A stretch of DNA of 64,000 nucleotides from Phycisphaerae bacterium. GTDB lineage: Bacteria; Planctomycetota; Phycisphaerae; Phycisphaerales; UBA1924. Below the pieces are notes generated by a model. The model saw nothing but the letters and a program-made list of their open reading frames with translations, did not search any database and was not told the origin of the DNA. Position 1 is the stretch's first letter. Every line of letters starts with the position of its first letter. Location: contig JAUIHS010000007.1 of the NCBI GenBank assembly GCA_030432255.1, forward strand, positions 1-64,000, given 5' to 3'. The translations under genes and the position numbers were made by a program. Below are positions 54,645-62,985 of this stretch, in pieces.

Positions 54645-56192
54645 TCAGATGCGACGGTCGAGCAGCCGGTACTGGATTGCTTCGGCGATGTGACCGGCGG
54701 AGATATCGTCGTCTCCCGCGAGGTCGGCGATCGTCCGGGAAACGCGCCGTAACTTGTCATAGGCACGCGCCGACAAGCCAAGTTCGGACATCGCACGACC
54801 GAGCAGTTGTGATGCGTCATCGCGAAGCGGCGCCAGTTCATCGAGATCCCGGCCCGGGAGTCGGGCGTTCAATCGGGCGCCCTGGCGTGCGTGTTGACGC
54901 CGACGGGCCTCAAGGACGCGTTCGCGCATGCTCGCTGTGCAGGTGCCGTTCGGGCGCGATCGCAACTGCTCCCACGGAATCGCCGGAACTTCGACGTGGA
55001 TGTCGAGACGATCGATCAGGGGGCCGGAGACCCGCGCCAGGTAGCGGTCCATGGATCGCTGAGAGCCCTCGTTCTCTGGCATGTATCCAGAGGGCGTCGG
55101 GTTCATGGCCGCGATCAGCATGAAGTCGGCCGGGAACTGGAGGGCGGCCTGGGCACGACAGATCGTGACGTTCGAGTCTTCGAGTGGTTGACGCAGCGTA
55201 TCGAGCACGTTGCGCGGGAACTCAGGAAGTTCGTCCAGGAACAACACGCCGCGGTGCGCCAGCGAGATTTCGCCCGGCCGGGGTATCATGCCGCCGCCGA
55301 TGATCGCTGCCGCGGATGCAGTATGATGCGGTGCGCGGACCGGTCTCGACGAGACCAGTCCTCTGTCATCCGGGAGTTTGCCCACCGCCGAGTAGATCCC
55401 CGTGACTTCGATGGCTTCATCGGGTGACATCGGAGGCAGGATCCCGGGGAGCGCCTTGGCCATCATCGATTTGCCCGTGCCCGGCGGGCCGAGCATGAGC
55501 AGGTTGTGGCCGCCGGCCGCCGCGACCGTCATCGCGCGTTTGACGGCCTCCTGGCCGCGCACCTCCCGGAAGTCGATCTCGGCGGTCGTCGACTGGATCA
55601 ACTCCGCGACGTCCACCGGTGCATGCGGTTCGCCTTCAACGCTGCCGTTGATCAGGCCGACAACATGGGCCAGGGTTCCGGCGGGGTGCACGTCGATGCC
55701 ACGCACAATCGCCGCTTCTGCCGCGTTCTCTACGGGAACGACGATGCCCGACGCTCCGGCGGCACGGGCGAGGCGCGCCAGGGCGATGGCGCCGCGAATG
55801 GGGCGCAGGCGCCCATCCAGCGCCAGTTCGCCAGCGAAGACCAGATCACGGAAATCGAGGCCTGCGAAGTCCGCGCGCTGGGCAGGGTGATCAGGGGCCG
55901 CCCGGATGGCTCCGGTGGCCACCAGGATCCCGACCGCCATCGGCAGGTCGTAGACCGGGCCTTCCTTTCGCACGTGAGCCGGCGCGAGATTGACCAGCGT
56001 CCTGCTCTTGTGCAACTGGTAGCCGCTGTTCCCGATTGCCGCCCGGACGCGATCCACGGACTCCTTGACCGCCGCATCCGGCAGGCCCACGACCGCGTAT
56101 CGCTCGTCATCGGAGTCCACGAGGTCCACCTCGATCTCGCATCGGGTGGCATCCACGCCCTGTAGAATGAAACTCTGTACCCTCGAAAGCAT
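54645..56192 (-). CDS. comM: ComM/YifB family AAA+ (Mg-chelatase-like) protein
   Basis: 515 residues. Starts MLSRVQSFILQGVDATRCEIEVDL, contains VGLPDAAVKESVDRVRAAIGNSGY, the AAA+ core GPPGTGKSMMAKALPGILPP (Walker A), VLFLDELPEFPRNVLDTLRQPLEDS and the C-terminal SARAYDKLRRVSRTIADLAG. ComM drives branch migration during natural transformation; in other bacteria the role is less clear. Start ATG 56192 fits family alignments; ATG 56201 adds three residues. No Shine-Dalgarno is obvious, but a minus-strand TATATT near 56225-56230 may be a -10 box. Diverges from the methyltransferase by 65 bp. Confidence 0.92.
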   Translation of the reverse strand: MLSRVQSFILQGVDATRCEIEVDLVDSDDERYAVVGLPDAAVKESVDRVRAAIGNSGYQLHKSRTLVNLAPAHVRKEGPVYDLPMAVGILVATGAIRAAPDHPAQRADFAGLDFRDLVFAGELALDGRLRPIRGAIALARLARAAGASGIVVPVENAAEAAIVRGIDVHPAGTLAHVVGLINGSVEGEPHAPVDVAELIQSTTAEIDFREVRGQEAVKRAMTVAAAGGHNLLMLGPPGTGKSMMAKALPGILPPMSPDEAIEVTGIYSAVGKLPDDRGLVSSRPVRAPHHTASAAAIIGGGMIPRPGEISLAHRGVLFLDELPEFPRNVLDTLRQPLEDSNVTICRAQAALQFPADFMLIAAMNPTPSGYMPENEGSQRSMDRYLARVSGPLIDRLDIHVEVPAIPWEQLRSRPNGTCTASMRERVLEARRRQHARQGARLNARLPGRDLDELAPLRDDASQLLGRAMSELGLSARAYDKLRRVSRTIADLAGDDDISAGHIAEAIQYRLLDRRI

Positions 56193-56257
56193 GCGAGGCA
56201 TGTTACCGGGATCATTGACGGTGTTCAATATATGTTTGCACAACAAAATGGGATTAA

Positions 56258-57019
56258 ATGGAATCTGATGTAATAAGGTCAGGTCGGTTTTCAGATCGCG
56301 CCGATGTCTACGCAGCCTCCCGGCCGTCGTATCCCTCCGAGGCGATCGATCGAATTCTTGCCGGTGCACCGAGGAATCCCGTAGTCGCCGACATCGGCGC
56401 AGGGACAGGAATCGCGTCACGCCTGTTCGCCTCAAGAGGCTGCCGAGTACTCGCGGTGGAACCGGATGCGGCCATGCGCCGGAGGGGATCCGAGGCGGCA
56501 GATGGTGGTGACATCACATGGTGCGACGGGACCGGAGAGGCGACCGGACTTCCCGACAGAGCCGCCGACATCGTGGTTGTGGCGCAGGCTTTCCACTGGA
56601 TGGATGGGGCACGGGCCGTTGACGAGTTCTGCCGCGTGCTTCGTCGTCCCGGCCGCGTTGCGCTGATGTGGAATGTTCACGATGTGACCGTACCGGTCAT
56701 GGCGCGCTATCGTGACATCATGCTGCAGCACGCCACCGATCCTCCTCGCTCGCCCTGGTACTCCGGGTTCAACGACGCGCTGGCGTCGACATCCGATCGA
56801 CTCACGTTCAGCGTCGAGCGCTTTCCCTGTGAACAGCGCGTCTCGAGGCCGGGCCTTCATGGTCGGGCGATGAGTTCATCCTACATTCCGCTTGAGGGAA
56901 ATCCGGGGCATGATGAACTGGTCGTCGCCCTCGATGCCCTGTTCGATGACGAGGCGTCAGATGACGTCCTGACGCTGCACTATGAGACGAGCGTGTACAT
57001 CGCGGCGGTGGAGGCATGA
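56258..57019 (+). CDS. SAM-dependent class I methyltransferase
   Basis: 253 residues. Rossmann methyltransferase: VADIGAGTGIASRLFASRG (motif I), VLAVEPDAAMRRRG, VVVAQAFHWMDGARAVDEFCRVLRRPGRVALMWN. The YAASRPSYP start and FHWMD core recall the UbiE/Coq5 and related families often annotated as methyltransferases of unknown substrate. It has no Shine-Dalgarno, and the AT-rich upstream region (56215-56257) may give a nearly leaderless mRNA. It overlaps the truncated haemoglobin gene by 4 bp, so the two are probably co-expressed. Confidence 0.85.
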   Translation: MESDVIRSGRFSDRADVYAASRPSYPSEAIDRILAGAPRNPVVADIGAGTGIASRLFASRGCRVLAVEPDAAMRRRGSEAADGGDITWCDGTGEATGLPDRAADIVVVAQAFHWMDGARAVDEFCRVLRRPGRVALMWNVHDVTVPVMARYRDIMLQHATDPPRSPWYSGFNDALASTSDRLTFSVERFPCEQRVSRPGLHGRAMSSSYIPLEGNPGHDELVVALDALFDDEASDDVLTLHYETSVYIAAVEA

Positions 57020-57420
57020 TGGGCGTGTTACCCGGTGGATTTGGTCCGGAGCGCACGCCCTACGATGCGATCGGGGGCGACACCGAAGTGCGTGCGCTCG
57101 TGGATGCCTTTTACGACCATGTGCAGAGTGACTCGCCGCACGTTCGCGGCATGCATCCGGAGGACGACACGACCTCCCGCCAGAAACTGTACGAGTTCCT
57201 GAGCGGTTGGCTGGGTGGTCCTCCGCTGTACATCGAGCGCCACGGGCACCCGAGGCTTCGGATGCGTCATGCGCCTTTCCCGATCGACGGGAAGGCTGTC
57301 GAGGAATGGTTGATGTGCATGTCAGCGGCCATGGATGATCGCGGCATCGAGGGTGAACTGCGTGCATTCCTGGACGAGCGCTTCTCGCACGTAGCTCATT
57401 TCATGAAGAACACCGGATGA
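57016..57420 (+). CDS. glbO: Group II truncated haemoglobin
   Basis: 134 residues, typical for trHbO. TPYDAIGGDTEVRALVDAFYDHVQSD, HGHPRLRMRHAPFPIDGKAVEEWLMCMSAAMD hold the proximal His (RMRHAPFPI), and FYDHV and the WLMCM Trp at position G8 match group II. It binds O2 and may scavenge NO or peroxides; the partner reductase is unknown. Start at ATG 57016 (ATGA overlap with the methyltransferase stop) or at the next codon. Follows the methyltransferase; the transglutaminase-like gene follows after 109 bp. Confidence 0.94.
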   Translation: MMGVLPGGFGPERTPYDAIGGDTEVRALVDAFYDHVQSDSPHVRGMHPEDDTTSRQKLYEFLSGWLGGPPLYIERHGHPRLRMRHAPFPIDGKAVEEWLMCMSAAMDDRGIEGELRAFLDERFSHVAHFMKNTG

Positions 57421-57529
57421 CCATTCCACACTTCAGTCGATATCGGTGGGAACCGGGCATCCTGGCTCGCGTCAGACTGCAGTGGGGGACAGGGTGTCCC
57501 TTCGGACTCACCAGACGAGGAGAAGAGTC

Positions 57530-58744
57530 ATGATCTCACGGTTGATCAGGAACGGGCGTCGCCATCTGAGCGGAGTGCTGGTGGCTGGTGCGTGCGTCGG
57601 ATCGCCGGTATCTGCTGGCGACAATTCCGTCCTCCAGCGTGATGAGTCCAATTGTCAGGAGTGGACTGTGCACATCGAGGTGCGCCTCCACCCGTGGCAG
57701 CCGAGGGTCCGCCAGGATGAGCACATCCAGTCCACTCGATACCTCACCTTCCGCGAGGGCGCCATCGTCTTTCCGCTCCTCAATGGGAGTGCGTCTCATG
57801 ACACTGAGGCAGCCAAGGCGAAGAGCAAGTTGAACATCGACAACCGGGTCGCATCGGACGAGCCACGACTGATCAGCGGGCGTCAGGCAGGAACGCAGAT
57901 CGGCGTCTGGGAGATGCATGATGTCAACACACGGGATCTGAACCTGCAGCTTGACATCCCGATGAAGTGCTATGAGACGAAGATCGACGAGCGCCGCGCA
58001 TTCGAGATTCCCTGGCCGGTCGACACGGAGTGGAACGACGAGATCGCGTCCGCTCTGAAGCCCCAGCTCTACGTCGAGTCGGATGATCCTGCGGTGCGCG
58101 CACTCGTTGAGAAGTGGACCAACGGCAAGCCGAAGAAGGTCAAGCCGTACTTCCTGGCCAAGTACCTCGCGGCGAAGACGCTCGAGCATGTTCAGCCCTC
58201 CGGTAACAAGTACGCCACGGACTCGCGCGGACCCAAGGTCGGCACTTTCACGTCGATTTTCTTCAGCGGTTTCGAGATGGAGGGAGCGGCGGTGGCCGCG
58301 AAGACGGGTCGCGGTCGACCGTACGACACGGCGAACCTGCTTGCCGCGGTGTACCGAGCGGCAGGCATTCCGGCGCGCCTGGTGATCGGTTACGACACCG
58401 AGTTATCGAAGAAGAACGAGCGTCCCGAGTTCCGGCCCTGGGTTGAGTTCTACCTCTTCGATGAAGCACGTGACGAGGGCGAGTGGATCCCGGTCGACAT
58501 CATCAAGCAGCGCGAGTTCAGTTCACGTGCCCCGCAGATCGAGCGTCCGTGGGAGTTCTTCGGCACCAACCGCGAACTCGACACCATCTGCCCCGTGGCC
58601 TATCACTGGCATCCGCCGACGACCGTGCAGAGCGCCGGTGCACCCGCGCTCTGGGGCTGGATTGCAGTGCCCGGCAACCCGCGCGCCGATCAGGAACTCC
58701 GCATCTGGGCGCAGCACACCGTCAAGCGCGGCGGTCAGCGCTGA
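57530..58744 (+). CDS. Secreted transglutaminase-like protein without catalytic residues
   Basis: 404 residues. Signal peptide (LSGVLVAGACVGSPVSAG) followed by a beta-rich N-domain and a transglutaminase-core-like segment: GRGRPYDTANLLAAVYRAAG then IPARLVIGYDTEL and RPWVEFYLFDEARDEGEW...PVDI. The order matches transglutaminase-like domains, but the catalytic Cys position holds Pro (RPYDTA), and the His of HAWVE is replaced (RPWVE). The Asp region is kept. So the protein probably lacks the usual activity and may bind peptides or act structurally. GAGGAG lies 8 bases before the ATG, which fixes the start. It converges with astD. Confidence 0.82.
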   Translation: MISRLIRNGRRHLSGVLVAGACVGSPVSAGDNSVLQRDESNCQEWTVHIEVRLHPWQPRVRQDEHIQSTRYLTFREGAIVFPLLNGSASHDTEAAKAKSKLNIDNRVASDEPRLISGRQAGTQIGVWEMHDVNTRDLNLQLDIPMKCYETKIDERRAFEIPWPVDTEWNDEIASALKPQLYVESDDPAVRALVEKWTNGKPKKVKPYFLAKYLAAKTLEHVQPSGNKYATDSRGPKVGTFTSIFFSGFEMEGAAVAAKTGRGRPYDTANLLAAVYRAAGIPARLVIGYDTELSKKNERPEFRPWVEFYLFDEARDEGEWIPVDIIKQREFSSRAPQIERPWEFFGTNRELDTICPVAYHWHPPTTVQSAGAPALWGWIAVPGNPRADQELRIWAQHTVKRGGQR

Positions 58745-58750
58745 GCGACG

Positions 58751-60286
58751 TCAGAGCCAGGTGTCATCCCATGTCATTCCGGGCGGCGTCGGGGCGGCAT
58801 CACCGGTCTCGATCATGCTGGCGACCGGGTACGCGCAGTAATCGAGCGCATAGGCCCCGGCAGGGCGATGGTTGCCGGAACGCCCGATTCCACCGAAGGG
58901 CAGCTTGCCCGATGCGCCCGCGGTGCCGGTGTTGACGTTGATGCAGCCGGCGCGGCACTCGGTCATGAAGCGTCGCTGCGCTTCCGCGTCCTGGGTGAAG
59001 ATGGATGCCGCGAGGCCATAGCGGGTGCAGTTCACGTTGGCCATGGCGTGATCCCACTCGCTCGTGCGTGCGACACGGACCAAGGGACCGAAGATCTCGA
59101 CATCGCGACCGGCGTGGTTGGAGTGGCCGGAATCCTCCCAACTGAAGTGATCAACGGCCATGATACCGGGAGTGAGGTAGTGGCCCTCGCCATCGAGGTC
59201 CAGCGCGCGGGACTCGACAATTGCATCCCCATCGGCAGACCCCTGGAACTCAAGGACGGCATCACGCGCTTCTGCTGTGATGATGGGGCCCATGAAAACC
59301 GGTGGATCAGAAAGGGGGTTGCCGACGGTGATTGTCCTGGTGATGTTCGTGAGCAGGTTGATGAAGCGGTCGGCAACATCGTCGTGCACGATGATGCGGC
59401 GCGTGCACGTGCAGCGTTGGCCCGTGGTGACGAAGGCCGCGCGGGCGCACTCGATGGCAGCCTGCTTCAGGTCGGCATCAGGCATGACGAGTGCCGCGTT
59501 GTTGCCGCCCAGTTCCAGGGCGACCATCCGCTCCGGCCGGTCGAGATTGGCTTCGAGGATCTTGCGTCCGACCGGCCAGGAACCCGTGAAGAGTATGCCT
59601 CCAACGTCTCCGGCCATCAGAGCCTGTGCGATCTGGGCTCCACCCTGCACAAGGCTGAAGGTGCCGGGCGGCGCGCCGGCGGCACTGAGTGCATCGATGT
59701 ACATCTCCGCAAGGAGCTGGCCGCAGGCGGGTGTCTTGTCGGACGGCTTGAAGATCACCGTGTTGCCCATGAGAAGTGCAGGCGCGATATGTCCGTTCGG
59801 CAGGTGCATCGGGAAGTTGAATGGTCCGAGTACCACCAGGGGTCCGTGCGGTCGGAAGTGACAGGCGCCCCGGCGTGTCTCGGTGAGAGGAACCTCAAAG
59901 GGTTCCACGCGCGATCGTCCGGTGTGCGCGCCCTCTGCCAGCGTGATGTCGATCTTCCCGGCAAGCAACCCCGCCTCGGCGCGGGCGTCCCAGTGTGCCT
60001 TGCCGGTCTCGCGGCAGATCAGGTCCGCTGCTTCTTCGACGCGTTCCTTGGCAATGCTCTGAAACGCGCGGAGCGCTTCAATGCGCTTTTCGATCGGAAA
60101 CGACCCCCATATTCCCTGTGCCCGGCTCGCACAGTTCACCGCATCTTCAGCGGACGATGTGCTTGAGGCGCCATGCCAGACGATCTCGTCGGGTCGGGCC
60201 GGGTTGCGCGACACGATGTCGCCTTCGTCGAGTGGCAACCAGTCCCGCACGAAGTTGGCGGGCGGATGTCGAAGAGGAGCGGTCAT
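58751..60286 (-). CDS. astD: Succinylglutamate-semialdehyde dehydrogenase
   Basis: 511 residues, about 20 longer than typical AstD. GACHFRPHGPLVVLGPFNFPMHLPNGHIAPALL, FKPSDKTPACGQLLAEMY, LELGGNNAALVMPDADL and TTGQRCTCTRRIIV (nucleophile Cys) are typical, and FGPLVRVARTSEWDHAMANVN follows. The N-terminal RDWLPLDEG and WFLASP-like segment differ from ordinary aldehyde dehydrogenases and match AstD. It oxidises N-succinylglutamate semialdehyde to N-succinylglutamate in arginine breakdown. Starts 4 bp after the astA stop; AGGA precedes the ATG. Last gene of the operon in the direction of reading. Confidence 0.92.
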   Translation of the reverse strand: MTAPLRHPPANFVRDWLPLDEGDIVSRNPARPDEIVWHGASSTSSAEDAVNCASRAQGIWGSFPIEKRIEALRAFQSIAKERVEEAADLICRETGKAHWDARAEAGLLAGKIDITLAEGAHTGRSRVEPFEVPLTETRRGACHFRPHGPLVVLGPFNFPMHLPNGHIAPALLMGNTVIFKPSDKTPACGQLLAEMYIDALSAAGAPPGTFSLVQGGAQIAQALMAGDVGGILFTGSWPVGRKILEANLDRPERMVALELGGNNAALVMPDADLKQAAIECARAAFVTTGQRCTCTRRIIVHDDVADRFINLLTNITRTITVGNPLSDPPVFMGPIITAEARDAVLEFQGSADGDAIVESRALDLDGEGHYLTPGIMAVDHFSWEDSGHSNHAGRDVEIFGPLVRVARTSEWDHAMANVNCTRYGLAASIFTQDAEAQRRFMTECRAGCINVNTGTAGASGKLPFGGIGRSGNHRPAGAYALDYCAYPVASMIETGDAAPTPPGMTWDDTWL

Positions 60287-60290
60287 GGAG

Positions 60291-61442
60291 TCATCCTGTC
60301 TTGCGTGACTTGCGGGAGCGCGCGGCGGGCTTCTTCTCAGACGAAGCGCTCGCCTCGTCCTCCGGGGCGGTCTGGGCCTTCATCGCCGCCTGTGTGATGC
60401 CCAGATCCACCGGTGTTGCTGCGACGATTGCCGCGTCTTCGATCCGCAGCATCCGCGCGAATCGATCGGGGAGGCGCAGGCGGCCTCGGTTCACGGCGTA
60501 GCTCGTGTAGCAGGCCCGGAAATCACCATTCTCACCAGACGCCGAGACGAAGCCCTTGAGGCGAGTCTCCGATGCTCGACATGTACCGCCGTAGCGAACC
60601 CTCGCCGTGTCCCGGACCAGCGGCACCTCATCCGTGGGCGCTTCGAGGTGCGGCCCGCCATCGAAGGGATCGATGCGATGAACGTACTCGAAGCCGAGGT
60701 CCTCCAGCATTCGTCGCGCAGGCATGGTCTCGTGGCCGACCTGTGCGACGTGCTTGCGCGCGAGTGGGGGAAGGAAACTCAGGTAGATCTCCTCGCGCGG
60801 CAGGAGCGATGTCATGAATTCGCGCGAGTGCGTGCAGAACCGATCGGCCTGCTGGTAGGGGAGATTGATGAAGCGACGCCCGAAGTTCTCCCAGAAGACG
60901 CTCCGGCCGTCGGGTGCTGTTGCCGCGAGCATCTCGGCGAGCAGGTGATCGGAGAAAATCTCACGATGCAGGCCGATGAAGTGGAATCGAATGAGCGAGA
61001 GTTGCTTGCCAAGCTTGGCCGGATGGCGCCGGAAACTCGGGCCGAGCATGAGGCCGCCGAGTTCTGTCGGGCTGGACTCATCAAGATAGAGCTGTGCCGT
61101 GATGTGGGAGGTACCGGTCTGGAGGTCGGTGCTGAAGAACTCGCGGCGCCGGAGTGTGAATGAAAGGTTCGGATTACCCGGTCCCCCCATTCGCGCGATG
61201 ACGCCGGATGTGCCGAGAGGCGCATTTCGGCGGGTATCCTCGATGACAAAGAAAAAGTAGGGACTGGGCTTGATGGTTGCCAGCGCCGCCTTGTCTGAAG
61301 TGGAGCGGAATGACTTGCGACTCTGCGAGATGCGTTCGGAGAGGATGGTCTTGTCTGCGGGGAGGTTCATGAAGTGAACCATCCGCGCCAGCTTCAGCAC
61401 GAGGTCAAGGTCATCCTGTCGGGCCTGTCGAATCAGGAACAT
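60291..61442 (-). CDS. astA: Arginine N-succinyltransferase
   Basis: 383 residues. AstA transfers succinyl from succinyl-CoA to arginine, the first step of the AST pathway. MFLIRQARQDDLDLVLKLARM, FFVIEDTRRNAPLGTSGVIARMGGPG, SPTELGGLMLGPSFRRHPAKLGKQLS and PYQQADRFCTHSREFMTSLLPREEIY follow the family. The C-terminus carries a basic tail of about 30 residues (KKPAARSRKSRKTG) beyond the usual end near 345. Sits between astD (4 bp) and the aminotransferase (7 bp). High confidence. Confidence 0.95.
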   Translation of the reverse strand: MFLIRQARQDDLDLVLKLARMVHFMNLPADKTILSERISQSRKSFRSTSDKAALATIKPSPYFFFVIEDTRRNAPLGTSGVIARMGGPGNPNLSFTLRRREFFSTDLQTGTSHITAQLYLDESSPTELGGLMLGPSFRRHPAKLGKQLSLIRFHFIGLHREIFSDHLLAEMLAATAPDGRSVFWENFGRRFINLPYQQADRFCTHSREFMTSLLPREEIYLSFLPPLARKHVAQVGHETMPARRMLEDLGFEYVHRIDPFDGGPHLEAPTDEVPLVRDTARVRYGGTCRASETRLKGFVSASGENGDFRACYTSYAVNRGRLRLPDRFARMLRIEDAAIVAATPVDLGITQAAMKAQTAPEDEASASSEKKPAARSRKSRKTG

Positions 61443-61449
61443 GGGATCC

Positions 61450-62916
61450 TCACACGCTCACCTGGGAGGCGGTGGTGCTCATGGCGCTGGTCACCACATC
61501 AAAGACGTCCTTCCACTGTTCCACCGGCATCGCGCCGAGCGGAGGCAGGAAGCGAACATGATAGGGTCCATGACCGCAGTAGAATGCGATGACGCCCGCT
61601 TTGAAGAGTTCGTGGCAGAGATGCAGGATCGGCTCCTTCTCACCGCCGAAAGGCGTGAACCGCATCATCCCTCCGAAGCCCGCCACGACATCGTGATAGT
61701 CATCGCCGTGAGGGAACCACTCGGGATGAGCGGCGGCCAGCGCCCTCACGCGGGACTCAAACTCACGATAGTGCGCAACGATACTGCCATCAGGGCCGTA
61801 GTACCCGCCGTCGCGCAGCCGCTCGATGATCCGGCGTCCGACCTTCAGTCCGACGGCTGAGCCCAGGAACGTGCCGGAGAGCAGCCCGGGGCGTGGGTTG
61901 TAGTTGTCGGTGTAGAGTGCGGCGCAGACCTGTGACATCTTTCCGACGCAGGCCACGTCGACCATGTCGCCGAGACCAAGCGCATCGAAGCAGAACATGC
62001 GCTCCGTGCGACCGAAGGTCTGCACCTCGTCCGCCCACACTGCGATCTCGTTGGCCCGGCAGACATCCATGAGCGCCCGGTGGAACTCGGGAAGAGCCGT
62101 ATTGAATCCGCCCTCGCCCTGCACCAGTTCGAAGATGAAGCATGCGTGCTGCTTCGGATAGCGCTCGATGTACTGTTCCAGGTGTTCGACGCAGATGTCG
62201 ATGTAGCGGGTGGAGCCGGAGACATCCCCGGCACTCATGCGGCGGGCCGCGACGTGACTGTAGAAGGGCATGTAGTCGACCAGCGTGCTCAATGGGACAC
62301 CACTGCGTCCGCCAGCCGAGTCTCCGATCTGCGCCATGGTCACGCTTCGTCCCATGAAGCAGTGCGCGAAGGCGATGACTCGACTTGCCGGTGCGTGCTT
62401 CTGGTAGCACACCTTGAGCGCATTCTCATTCGCCATCGCCCCCGAGTTGCACAGGAAGGCGTGCTTCAGATCGGATGACTTTCGAGCTTCGGCGACAAGC
62501 ACCTCCGCAAAGCGGATCGCTTCCTCGTTCATCATGAGATGACCCTGCATCACCGTGTCCGCGGTGGCCGCTTCCACGGCAGTTTCCACAAGGTCTGGAT
62601 CAGAGTGGCCAAAGAAGTGTGCGCCGATGCCCGTGATCATGTCAAACTTCACGGAGCCATCCAGCAGTTCGACCAACGCTCCGTTTCCGATCCCGGAGCC
62701 GAGGTACGGGTACAGGAGGCCTCGGCCGCGAACCTCGGTGGCATCCTTCATCACCTGGTCGAGGCACTGAGAGAGAGAGGGATCGGTTGCGGGTCGAACG
62801 CCGGTGATGTCGGCCTGGGCAGAACGCAGTTCGGCGCCGATCGTCTCAATGGCACTTCGAACGGCAGGACGGTGACGGAACTGGTCGGCGAGAGTCATGG
62901 AGTTGGTGGTCGTCAT
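61450..62916 (-). CDS. Class III PLP aminotransferase, unlike classical AstC
   Basis: 488 residues, longer than the roughly 400 of AstC. The fold type I core reads HAFLCNSGAMANENALKVCYQKH, YFIFELVQGEGGFN-type FIFELVQGEGGFN, WADEVQTFGRTERMFCFDAL and the PLP Lys in CVGKMSQVCAALYTDNY. The VGK-x-SQVC pattern is nearer to L-lysine 6-aminotransferase (Lat: GKKTQVC) than to ArgD/AstC, and there is a 60-residue N-terminal extension. In this operon the expected role is succinylornithine transamination to succinylglutamate semialdehyde, but that is by context. Starts at ATG 62916. An M20 hydrolase gene lies 69 bp upstream. Confidence 0.82.
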   Translation of the reverse strand: MTTTNSMTLADQFRHRPAVRSAIETIGAELRSAQADITGVRPATDPSLSQCLDQVMKDATEVRGRGLLYPYLGSGIGNGALVELLDGSVKFDMITGIGAHFFGHSDPDLVETAVEAATADTVMQGHLMMNEEAIRFAEVLVAEARKSSDLKHAFLCNSGAMANENALKVCYQKHAPASRVIAFAHCFMGRSVTMAQIGDSAGGRSGVPLSTLVDYMPFYSHVAARRMSAGDVSGSTRYIDICVEHLEQYIERYPKQHACFIFELVQGEGGFNTALPEFHRALMDVCRANEIAVWADEVQTFGRTERMFCFDALGLGDMVDVACVGKMSQVCAALYTDNYNPRPGLLSGTFLGSAVGLKVGRRIIERLRDGGYYGPDGSIVAHYREFESRVRALAAAHPEWFPHGDDYHDVVAGFGGMMRFTPFGGEKEPILHLCHELFKAGVIAFYCGHGPYHVRFLPPLGAMPVEQWKDVFDVVTSAMSTTASQVSV

Positions 62917-62985
62917 GATTCATTCCGGAGAAAATGGGGGGCGTCGTGGGGGATCCTTGATCGTCATCGGAGTGAAGTGCGGCTT

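Noticed and set aside
58868-60166. Plus-strand 432-residue frame over astD
   Set aside because: astD on the other strand has all catalytic motifs, and the plus-strand frame shows none.
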